A stretch of 7,309 bases of DNA from an uncultured Eubacteriales bacterium (lineage in GTDB: Bacteria; Bacillota; Clostridia; Lachnospirales; CAG-274): assembly GCA_902497185.1 (NCBI GenBank), contig CABVEG010000082.1:1-7309 (forward strand), in the 5' to 3' direction. This document shows, piece by piece, positions 1 through 4,984 of this stretch. Position 1 is the first letter of the stretch. Each line of letters opens with the position of its first letter. The notes beneath the pieces are model-generated. The model saw only the letters and a list, made by a program, of their open reading frames with translations, was not told where the DNA came from and searched no databases. The translations under genes and the position numbers were made by a program.

Positions 1-99
1 ACCTGCGGATTAAAGTCTGCGACGCTTTATAATTTTTGAAAGTTACATTTTCGTTAAATTCAAAAAATTTGCGAAAATTTAGTTTTTTGACAATCTGAA
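1..99 (+). repeat. Right-hand part of a structured intergenic repeat (copy 1, cut by window edge)
   Basis: This stretch matches 1235-1334 in the same orientation with one substitution (G53 versus A1287) and one extra T in the second copy's T-run. The match begins at base 1, so the copy certainly continues to the left of the window. It stops sharply after TCTGAA at 94-99, where the flanks diverge. The visible part contains an inverted pair TTTTTGAA/TTCAAAAA and ends with TTGACAATCTGAA, half of the imperfect terminal inverted repeat seen in copy 2. It has no coding potential. The family is not one I can name. Confidence 0.9.
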
Positions 100-127
100 C
101 CCATCCCTTTTATGGGATGGGTTTTTA
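98..127 (+). terminator. Rho-independent terminator of an upstream gene outside the window
   Basis: The perfect stem ACCCATCCC (99-107) pairs with GGGATGGGT (114-122) around the six-base loop TTTTAT, and is followed by TTTTT (122-126) on the plus strand. It would stop transcription arriving from the left, before the abrB promoter. It directly abuts the right end of repeat copy 1, so the repeat lies between the unseen upstream gene and this terminator, or the hairpin ends a transcript of the repeat itself. Confidence 0.85.
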
Positions 128-150
128 ATATCAAAAACAAAAATGTTTTA

Positions 151-197
151 TTACAATTATTACAATTTTCTTACCATTATTGACATTTTTTACCATT
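151..197 (+). promoter_or_regulatory. Phased array of five TTAC(A/C)ATT-like motifs over the abrB-ispF promoter
   Basis: Five related octamers occur at 151 (TTACAATT), 160 (TTACAATT), 171 (TTACCATT), 180 (TTGACATT) and 190 (TTACCATT). Start-to-start spacings are 9, 11, 9 and 10 bases, close to one DNA helical turn, so the units would lie on one face of the helix. The array runs from upstream of the -35 box, through it, and into the spacer. This arrangement is typical of a repressor operator. AbrB-family proteins bind AT-rich promoter DNA and commonly repress their own genes, so autoregulation by the downstream product is a reasonable inference. AT-richness alone could produce part of the pattern. 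Confidence 0.45.
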
Positions 198-208
198 TTT
201 GCTAAAAT
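180..208 (+). promoter_or_regulatory. Sigma-A-type promoter of the abrB-like/ispF operon
   Basis: A perfect -35 box TTGACA (180-185) is followed after exactly 17 bases by TAAAAT (203-208), which matches the -10 consensus at five of six positions. Transcription would begin near base 215, giving a leader of about 40 bases before the start codon at 255. The ribosome binding site AGGAG (243-247) is seven bases upstream of that ATG. Confidence 0.8.
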
Positions 209-254
209 AATATCACAAACAGAAAAACGCCAAAATACAAGAAGGAGTGGTATT

Positions 255-563
255 ATGAAGTCTACAGGAATTGTAAGAAAGATTGATGCATTGGGCAGAA
301 TGGTATTGCCTAGTGAGTTAAGAGCAAACTTTAATTTAAAAGACGGCGATGCTCTTGAGATTTTTACAAGCAACGATATGATTGTGCTTAAAAAGTATGC
401 GCCTGCCGATATATTTACCGGCGAAATGGATAACCTTGTAGAATACAGAGGCAAAAAAGTGTCTGTAAATTCAATTAAAGAGCTTGCCAGAATTGCAGGT
501 CTTACAATAAGCGAAAGCCCTGCATCCTCCTCAAGAGAATTTGAAATTGAGGATATATTTTAG
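255..563 (+). CDS. AbrB/SpoVT-family transition-state transcriptional regulator
   Basis: This 102-residue protein is a DNA-binding regulator of the AbrB swapped-hairpin family. Residues 1-50 closely resemble the N-terminal domain of Bacillus AbrB/Abh/SpoVT: MKSTGIVRKIDALGR, then VLPSELR and the DALEIF...IVLKKY strands. R8, K9, R15 and R23, matching positions implicated in AbrB DNA contacts, are present; the second arginine of the AbrB RR pair is Ala24. The C-terminal half (51-102) diverges from AbrB, carrying a GEMDNLVEYRGKKVS stretch, a short helix and an acidic end (FEIEDIF), and probably serves in oligomerisation. The start at 255 is chosen because AGGAG lies seven bases upstream and the family N-terminus begins there; an in-frame ATG at 180 lies inside the promoter. 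It is the first gene of an operon with ispF. Such proteins dimerise or tetramerise and regulate growth-phase genes; the targets here are unknown. Confidence 0.93.
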   Translation: MKSTGIVRKIDALGRMVLPSELRANFNLKDGDALEIFTSNDMIVLKKYAPADIFTGEMDNLVEYRGKKVSVNSIKELARIAGLTISESPASSSREFEIEDIF

Positions 564-567
564 GAGG
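562..567 (+). promoter_or_regulatory. Ribosome binding site of ispF, overlapping the upstream stop codon
   Basis: AGGAGG begins inside the TAG stop codon of the abrB-like gene and lies eight bases before the ATG at 576. This favours the start at 576 over the in-frame ATG at 582, which would be 14 bases away, although most IspF proteins begin at the equivalent of the second methionine. The overlap suggests the two genes are translationally linked. Confidence 0.7.
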
Positions 568-575
568 GAGTTATT

Positions 576-1052
576 ATGGGAATGAGAGTTGGACTTGGAT
601 ATGATGTCCATAAATTAACAGAAAACAGAAAGCTTATTTTAGGCGGCGTGGATATTCCCTATGAAAAGGGACTTTTAGGTCATTCTGATGCTGATGTTCT
701 TATTCACGCTATTATGGATGCCCTTTTAGGTGCATCAAAGCTCGGAGATATTGGTGTGCTTTTTCCTGATACTGACCCTAAGTACAAAGGAATTTCAAGC
801 ATAACATTGTTAAAGTATGTTAAAGAAGAAATGGACAAGAAAAACATTAAGGTAATTAATATTGACTCAATTATAGTTGCACAAAAGCCAAAAATGCGAC
901 CATATATTGCTGAAATGGAAAAAAATATTGCCGAGGCTCTTAATATGAGTGTGGATGATATTAACGTAAAGGCAACAACAGAAGAAGAGCTTGGCTTTAC
1001 CGGCAGGGGTGAGGGTATAAGCTCTAAGGCAGTTTGTCTTATTGAGATGTAA
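576..1052 (+). CDS. ispF: 2-C-methyl-D-erythritol 2,4-cyclodiphosphate synthase (IspF)
   Basis: This cytosolic enzyme of the MEP isoprenoid pathway converts 4-diphosphocytidyl-methylerythritol 2-phosphate to methylerythritol 2,4-cyclodiphosphate with release of CMP. At 158 residues it is the usual full length. The metal ligands are visible as D10 and H12 in GYDVHKL and H44 in the signature GHSDADVLIHAIMDALLGA (35-53). DIG (58-60), FPDTD (63-67), KPKMRPY (104-110) and the C-terminal TTEEELGFTGRGEGI (134-148), which forms part of the nucleotide site, are all intact. The family is homotrimeric, with active sites between subunits. The gene begins 12 bases after the abrB-like stop and has no promoter of its own. 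Its usual partner ispD is not visible. No ordinary T-tailed terminator follows; a hairpin and the intergenic repeat come next. Confidence 0.97.
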   Translation: MGMRVGLGYDVHKLTENRKLILGGVDIPYEKGLLGHSDADVLIHAIMDALLGASKLGDIGVLFPDTDPKYKGISSITLLKYVKEEMDKKNIKVINIDSIIVAQKPKMRPYIAEMEKNIAEALNMSVDDINVKATTEEELGFTGRGEGISSKAVCLIEM

Positions 1053-1061
1053 AATAGCAGT

Positions 1062-1086
1062 AGACGTGAGATTTAATCCCACGTCT
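1062..1086. other. Hairpin just downstream of ispF
   Basis: AGACGTG (1062-1068) pairs with CACGTCT (1080-1086), and GAT pairs with ATC inside it around a TTA loop, separated by one A/C opposition. In RNA read from the minus strand that opposition becomes a U-G pair, giving an uninterrupted 11-base-pair stem. No T-run follows on either strand, so it is not a classic terminator. It may protect the ispF transcript end, or belong to the left end of the repeat that starts beside it; copy 1 is truncated and cannot settle this. Confidence 0.55.
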
Positions 1087-1334
1087 CAGGCTGTCGAAAA
1101 AGTCGACAGCCTTGCAAGAAATGCTCGCATTTCTTGCAGTTCACTAAGGTAGGAACTACCAAGTTTTCCGCAATTTTGACGTTAAGAACGTCAAAATCAC
1201 AGAAAAGTTCCTGTCCTCGGTCGGGCAAAGCTCGACCTGCGGATTAAAGTCTGCGACGCTTTATAATTTTTGAAAGTTACATTTTCATTAAATTCAAAAA
1301 ATTTGCGAAAATTTAGTTTTTTTGACAATCTGAA
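1086..1334 (+). repeat. Structured intergenic repeat, copy 2 (MITE-like or structured RNA element)
   Basis: This is the fuller copy of the element seen at 1-99, which matches bases 1235-1334. The left boundary is provisional. It contains consecutive inverted repeats: 1088-1097/1103-1112 (10 bp); 1113-1123/1128-1138 (11 bp, loop CTCG); 1173-1183/1187-1197 (11 bp, ATTTTGACGTT) nested inside 1151-1156 plus 1164-1168 paired with 1202-1212; 1219-1226/1230-1237 (8 bp with one G-T pair); and 1267-1274/1293-1300 (8 bp). The outermost 16 bases, TCAGGCTGTCGAAAAA (1086) and the reverse complement of 1318-1333, match at 13 positions, as imperfect terminal inverted repeats. No target-site duplication is evident, no reading frame spans it and no transposase is nearby. 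A non-autonomous mobile element or an intergenic RNA family fits equally well. Confidence 0.75.
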
Positions 1335-1349
1335 ATGATTTTATATCAT
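1322..1349 (+). promoter_or_regulatory. Putative promoter of the subtilase gene, -35 box inside the repeat end
   Basis: A perfect -35 box TTGACA (1322-1327) lies within the right terminal sequence of the repeat. Sixteen bases on is TATCAT (1344-1349), matching the -10 consensus at five of six positions and lying outside the repeat. Transcription would start near 1356, leaving a leader of roughly 15 bases with the ribosome binding site at its 5' end. That is short, so an alternative start further upstream is possible. Confidence 0.5.
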
Positions 1350-1371
1350 TTTAATATGAGGAGGTACATTA

Positions 1372-3765
1372 ATGAAAAAATTAAAAAGAAGTAAAATTTA
1401 CATAACATTTATTTTATCATTATCAATGCTTGCGGCAAATATTACAGTTGCATTTGCTGATAATAGTATTGAAAATGAAACGGGTAATATACTTGCCAAT
1501 GATATTTTGGAAAGTGCGGAAACTATGTCAGAGGATGATCAGGAATATATTCCGGGGGAAGTTATAATATGTCTTGGCGGAAATTATTCTGAGGATTACT
1601 TAAATTCCTTATTTAGAAATAGTAACAGCAGAGCTAGAGGCGTAAATAATTCTACTGTTGTAACAGAAATTAAGGATCTTACAAGAGCACAACAACCTAC
1701 TATGCTCAGAAGTGCTGAGGAAGAAGAATCAAAGAAAAAAATATACTTATTAAAATTAGGTGCTGAAGAGCAGGATATATATGATGCAGTTGAAGCATTA
1801 GAAGCATATCCTGAAATAGAATATGCTTCACCAAATTATGTATTTGAAATTACTCCTCCTACTTCAGATGATTATTTTTATGAAGATGAAGAGGCTGATG
1901 CTGTGCTTAATATGTGGGGCTTGGAATATGTAAAGGGTCCTCAGGCATGGGAGTATTGTTCAGGTTCACCTAATGTAACAATAGGTATAGTAGACTCCGG
2001 AGTTGATTTTAATCACCCTGATTTAGCTGATAATATGTGGATTAATAAGGGCGAATGGGGAGAAAACGGCGAATTAAGCAACAATGGCGTTGATGATGAC
2101 GGCAATGGTTATGTTGATGATTACAATGGCTGGAATTTCTACTATGACAATAATGAAACTTATGATGTAGATGGACATGGTACTCATGTGGCAGGTACTG
2201 CTGCTGCAAGCGGTGCAAATAATACCGGCGTTTATGGCGTGGCAAAGGATTGTAAAATTGCTTCTTTAAGAATAGCAAGTAATCCTGAAGATGGTGAGTA
2301 TGGAAATGCAAAATATAGCTTTGCGGCAGTTATTGAGGCATTGGATTATGCAAATGCAATGAATATTCCTGTAACAAATAACAGCTATAGCCAAAGCCGC
2401 AATGCTTTACCTAATTATGATGAAGCATTCAGTACAATATTTATGGCAGCAATAAATAATTATAATGGTATATTTGTAGCTTCATCAGGTAATGATGGAG
2501 AGGGCTACAATGCAAATTATCCGGGTGCTTATGATTGTGATAATATTATATGTGTATCAGGTTCAAATAGAATTGGTCAACCTGAGTCAGATGTTTTCAA
2601 CTTTGATGCAGATACCGTTGATATTGCAGCTCCGGGAGTAAATATTTGGAGCTGTAAGAACAATACAAATACCTATGTAAGTGAAAGCGGAACATCTATG
2701 GCAGTTCCTCATGTAGTAGGTGCAGTTGCATTATTAAAATCATTTAAGCCTGAAATGACAAATGCTGAAATTAAGGATTGCATATTATCAACTGTAACAA
2801 GCACACCGAGTTTTGATAGTTGGCACTGTGTTGCAGCAGACGGTGTTTTAAATGTTGAGGCTGCATTAGCAAAAGCAGAAGAATTATATCCGTCACAAAT
2901 TGATGATATGGGTAAAATAAAGACATGGAATTTTAGCAGACCTAATTTTAATGGTTTAGGAAGTGTTTCAGCTGATACAACTGTAAATGGTTTAACCTTG
3001 AAGCCTGATGCAAACAATATGGAAGTAAAGAAGGGCAATACTACAATCAATAACAGAGATGAATATACTCATTATCTTTCATTGGGTGGAGCCTTAGAAT
3101 TTGATGTTGAGGGTGATACCGATATATATATTACAGCTCGTTCAAGCTCAGGAGAAAAGCCGTTAACTCTTATTTCAGGTGATGATGCTGTTTTATCCGG
3201 AGGAAGCTTAACATATACAACGGAAGCTAATGTGCAGGTTGTAAAATATGAAGGTAATGCACAAAGGATAAAAATAACAGGTGATGGTATCAGAATACTT
3301 AATATTACTTTAAGAAGTAATGCAAATACTGAATTGAGCTATAAAAACAGTACCTGGAATTTTTCAAATGATAATTTTGCTAATGTTGGCGAGGTAAGCT
3401 CAATAGTAAATGTTGATGGGTTAACACTTTATCCTGATGTTGAAATTGTTGACAGAAACGAAACATTAGAGGGTGATAATTTTACGAGATACTTAGACCT
3501 TAAAGGTAAGGGCAGTAATGAACAAAGAGAGGTTTCTTTCCCTGTAAACGGAAATACTAAAATAACAGTATCTGCAAGGGCAGTATCAGAAACAAGAACT
3601 TTACAGATAATAGATAATTTCGGCTGTGTTATTGGCGAGATGAATGTTGACAGCACATTAAAGACGGAAACCTTTGAATATGCAGGTAATCCTGCTGATT
3701 TATATATCAGATCCAAAAAGGGCGGTATTAGAATATATACTATTAAAACGGAAATTTTAGATTAA
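1372..3765 (+). CDS. Secreted S8-family subtilisin-like serine protease with two C-terminal tandem modules
   Basis: This 797-residue protein is an exported serine endopeptidase. Residues 1-29 form a signal peptide (KKLKRSK, a hydrophobic core, likely cleavage after AFA29). An I9-like propeptide spans about 58-160 (YIPGEVIICL..., then KIYLLKLG...EYASPNYVFEI), interrupted by a polar stretch at 82-123. The catalytic domain, about 180-505, has Asp208 (IVDSGVDFNHPDL), His269 (DGHGTHVAGT), oxyanion Asn374 (SSGND) and Ser442 (GTSMAVPH), so it should be active. An EF-hand-like calcium loop occupies 241-252 (DDDGNGYVDDYN). Two related, probably beta-sandwich modules follow at about 516-649 and 658-795; both open with TWNFS and resemble modules I associate with secreted polysaccharide-degrading enzymes, so they may bind glycans. 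No LPXTG motif, SLH domain or C-terminal transmembrane segment is seen, so release into the medium is expected. GAGGAGG (1358-1364) precedes the ATG by seven bases. It is a single-gene unit. The substrate is unknown. Confidence 0.95.
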   Translation: MKKLKRSKIYITFILSLSMLAANITVAFADNSIENETGNILANDILESAETMSEDDQEYIPGEVIICLGGNYSEDYLNSLFRNSNSRARGVNNSTVVTEIKDLTRAQQPTMLRSAEEEESKKKIYLLKLGAEEQDIYDAVEALEAYPEIEYASPNYVFEITPPTSDDYFYEDEEADAVLNMWGLEYVKGPQAWEYCSGSPNVTIGIVDSGVDFNHPDLADNMWINKGEWGENGELSNNGVDDDGNGYVDDYNGWNFYYDNNETYDVDGHGTHVAGTAAASGANNTGVYGVAKDCKIASLRIASNPEDGEYGNAKYSFAAVIEALDYANAMNIPVTNNSYSQSRNALPNYDEAFSTIFMAAINNYNGIFVASSGNDGEGYNANYPGAYDCDNIICVSGSNRIGQPESDVFNFDADTVDIAAPGVNIWSCKNNTNTYVSESGTSMAVPHVVGAVALLKSFKPEMTNAEIKDCILSTVTSTPSFDSWHCVAADGVLNVEAALAKAEELYPSQIDDMGKIKTWNFSRPNFNGLGSVSADTTVNGLTLKPDANNMEVKKGNTTINNRDEYTHYLSLGGALEFDVEGDTDIYITARSSSGEKPLTLISGDDAVLSGGSLTYTTEANVQVVKYEGNAQRIKITGDGIRILNITLRSNANTELSYKNSTWNFSNDNFANVGEVSSIVNVDGLTLYPDVEIVDRNETLEGDNFTRYLDLKGKGSNEQREVSFPVNGNTKITVSARAVSETRTLQIIDNFGCVIGEMNVDSTLKTETFEYAGNPADLYIRSKKGGIRIYTIKTEILD

Positions 3766-3828
3766 ATGAGTTAAATACACTATAAAATTTTAGTATATAA
3801 TAACAACATAGGTATGCAATAATATTAG

Positions 3829-3858
3829 AAAGCAGCTGCTTATTTGGCAGCTGCTTTT
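3829..3858. terminator. Terminator between the convergent subtilase and azlD genes
   Basis: A perfect 11-base-pair stem, AAAGCAGCTGC (3829-3839) and GCAGCTGCTTT (3847-3857), encloses the loop TTATTTG. On the plus strand it runs into TTTTAAAAT, fitting a terminator for the subtilase about 63 bases after its stop. On the minus strand the stem is followed by TCTAATATTATT, a weaker tail, so it may serve azlD as well. The 3' arm overlaps the azlD stop codon. Confidence 0.85.
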
Positions 3859-4183
3859 AAAATACAAACTGTACTAACAGCATATAAAGTATTGTTCCTC
3901 CTGCAATGGATAAAAGCATTTGTCTTTTTAATAAATGAAGTATAATAACAAAAATGATTGATATAAGTTCAGGAATACCATGACTGCCCGCAAAAATACT
4001 TACGTTTTTTAAACTGTATATAACAAGCATACCAAATACTGCACCGGGTAAGACATTACCAAGATACTGTATGTATTTAGGTGTAGGTTTGCCGGCAGGA
4101 AAAATTATAAATGGAAGAAATCTTGTAATCATAGTGCCTAAAACGACCATAGCTACAGTTATTATCTGTTGTGTTAATGTCAT
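3857..4183 (-). CDS. azlD: AzlD-family branched-chain amino acid transport protein
   Basis: This 108-residue membrane protein is the small subunit of the AzlC/AzlD branched-chain amino acid exporter. Known AzlCD pairs export branched-chain amino acids and toxic analogues such as azaleucine. Nearly the whole chain is hydrophobic, with about four membrane segments: roughly 4-27, 38-62, 66-86 and 88-107. The stretch TRFLPFIIFPAGKPTPKYIQYLGNVLPGAVFGMLVIY (about 20-57) is characteristic of the family, and the length is normal. The ATG overlaps the azlC stop codon as ATGA. Its ribosome binding site AAGGAGG lies inside the last codons of azlC, ten bases upstream, which indicates coupled translation. 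Substrate specificity cannot be read from the sequence. Confidence 0.93.
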   Translation of the reverse strand: MTLTQQIITVAMVVLGTMITRFLPFIIFPAGKPTPKYIQYLGNVLPGAVFGMLVIYSLKNVSIFAGSHGIPELISIIFVIILHLLKRQMLLSIAGGTILYMLLVQFVF

Positions 4184-4887
4184 ATTTTTTCTGCCTCCTT
4201 TTCCATAGGTTTTCTGATCAATGTAAGCATAGTTATAATACCAAGCATAGAAGGTATTATAAAATTATCTGCACCAAAGGCAATAAGGCATAATATGGAT
4301 ATAAAAAGCCCCAATAGGGAATGAATGTGTTTTTTATCTTTAAGCCACTGTTCCATAAATATAACTACAAACATTGCCGTCATTACAAAGTCAAGTCCTT
4401 CTGTATTGAACTTAATAAATGAACCGAAAATGCCGCCTAAAGTTGATCCTGAAAACCAGTAAAAGTGGTTTAAAAGGGTAACAAAAAACATAAACCAACC
4501 CTTGTCAATATCTTCAGGTATATCAGCAGTGTAATTAATGGAAAAACTTTCATCACACATACCAAATATAAGATAAAACTTTTTCCAACCTGTTCCTTTG
4601 TATTTATCAAGCATAGCTATACCATAAAACAAATGCCTTGCATTTATCATAAGAGCCATAACAATAGCCTGAACAGGGTTAAATGCACCCAAAAGCATAT
4701 TTACCGTTATAAATTCAATAGAGCCTGCAAATATTGTAATGCTCATTAACATAGGGTAAAGGAAATTAAATCCCGAAACATTCATATATATGCCATAAGT
4801 AAGCCCTAAAAACCAAAAGCCTGCAAAAATAGGAATTGTGTGAGGAAAGGCGGCTTTAAATGCTTTTATTATCTTTCCGTTATTCAT
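4180..4887 (-). CDS. azlC: AzlC-family branched-chain amino acid permease (exporter large subunit)
   Basis: This 235-residue inner-membrane protein is the large subunit of the AzlC/AzlD exporter. Family features include AFPHTIPIFAGFWFLGLTYG near the N-terminus, a membrane segment with FAGSIEFI, the conserved NARHLFYG motif (about 81-88) and the CDESFSINY region after it. Hydrophobic segments at roughly 12-32, 42-65, 68-88, 130-155, 165-182 and 192-225 fit a polytopic protein of normal family length. The start at 4887 is preferred over an in-frame ATG at 4899, because GGAGG sits between the two, five bases before 4887, and overlaps the earlier ATG. It overlaps azlD by four bases. A terminator-like hairpin stands just upstream, with no room for a promoter between it and the gene, so transcription must pass through that hairpin. 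Confidence 0.93.
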   Translation of the reverse strand: MNNGKIIKAFKAAFPHTIPIFAGFWFLGLTYGIYMNVSGFNFLYPMLMSITIFAGSIEFITVNMLLGAFNPVQAIVMALMINARHLFYGIAMLDKYKGTGWKKFYLIFGMCDESFSINYTADIPEDIDKGWFMFFVTLLNHFYWFSGSTLGGIFGSFIKFNTEGLDFVMTAMFVVIFMEQWLKDKKHIHSLLGLFISILCLIAFGADNFIIPSMLGIITMLTLIRKPMEKEAEKI

Positions 4888-4892
4888 ATAAG

Positions 4893-4897
4893 CCTCC
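4893..4897 (-). promoter_or_regulatory. Ribosome binding site that sets the azlC start
   Basis: GGAGG on the minus strand lies five bases before the ATG at 4887. It overlaps the upstream in-frame ATG (4897-4899), which has no comparable site ahead of it, so translation most likely begins with MNNGKIIKAF rather than MEAYMNNGK. Confidence 0.75.
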
Positions 4898-4902
4898 ATA
4901 AA

Positions 4903-4940
4903 TATAATAAAATAAAGAGGCTGTTTTACAACAGCCCCTT
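4903..4940 (-). terminator. Intrinsic terminator after PFOR, possibly a leader attenuator of azlCD
   Basis: Read on the minus strand, AAGGGGCTGTT (4940-4930) pairs with AACAGCCTCTT (4925-4915) around a GTAA loop. This gives 11 pairs including one G-U, followed by the T-rich tail TATTTTATTATA. It lies 45 bases after the PFOR stop codon and ends about 18 bases before the azlC ribosome binding site, so it both ends the PFOR message and lies in the path of any transcript reaching azlC. Confidence 0.8.
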
Positions 4941-4984
4941 ATCATTTATAATTTATAACTGATTAGTAACAAATACAATTAATA

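Noticed and set aside
180..254. Upstream in-frame ATG extending the AbrB-like protein by 25 residues
   Set aside because: It overlaps the -35 box, has no ribosome binding site, and the AbrB family N-terminus (MKSTGIVRK) starts at 255 behind a good AGGAG.
867..1082. Minus-strand open frame of 71 codons overlapping the ispF end
   Set aside because: It is antisense to conserved IspF residues, starting inside the gene, and shows no family resemblance.
1088..1112. GGCTGTCGA/TCGACAGCC hairpin as the ispF terminator
   Set aside because: The stem is strong, but no T-run follows it on either strand, so it was treated as part of the repeat.
1086..1334. Target-site duplication flanking the repeat
   Set aside because: The bases outside the terminal inverted repeats (ACGTC on the left, AATGA on the right) do not match, so transposition cannot be shown from this copy.
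1053..1371. Riboswitch, T-box leader or CRISPR array in the long gap before the protease
   Set aside because: No known aptamer core, T-box motif or regularly spaced direct repeat unit could be recognised; the structure is explained by the repeat element.
2042..2311. Minus-strand open frame of 89 codons rich in His and Tyr inside the protease gene
   Set aside because: It lies antisense to the catalytic domain; its composition is the mirror of Asp/Asn/Gly codons on the plus strand, and it has no ribosome binding site or recognisable domain.
4941..4984. Possible azlC promoter TTGTTA, 16 bases, TATAAA on the minus strand before the hairpin
   Set aside because: The -35 match is poor and the region is almost wholly A/T, so such boxes arise by chance; mentioned only as a possibility under the attenuator finding.
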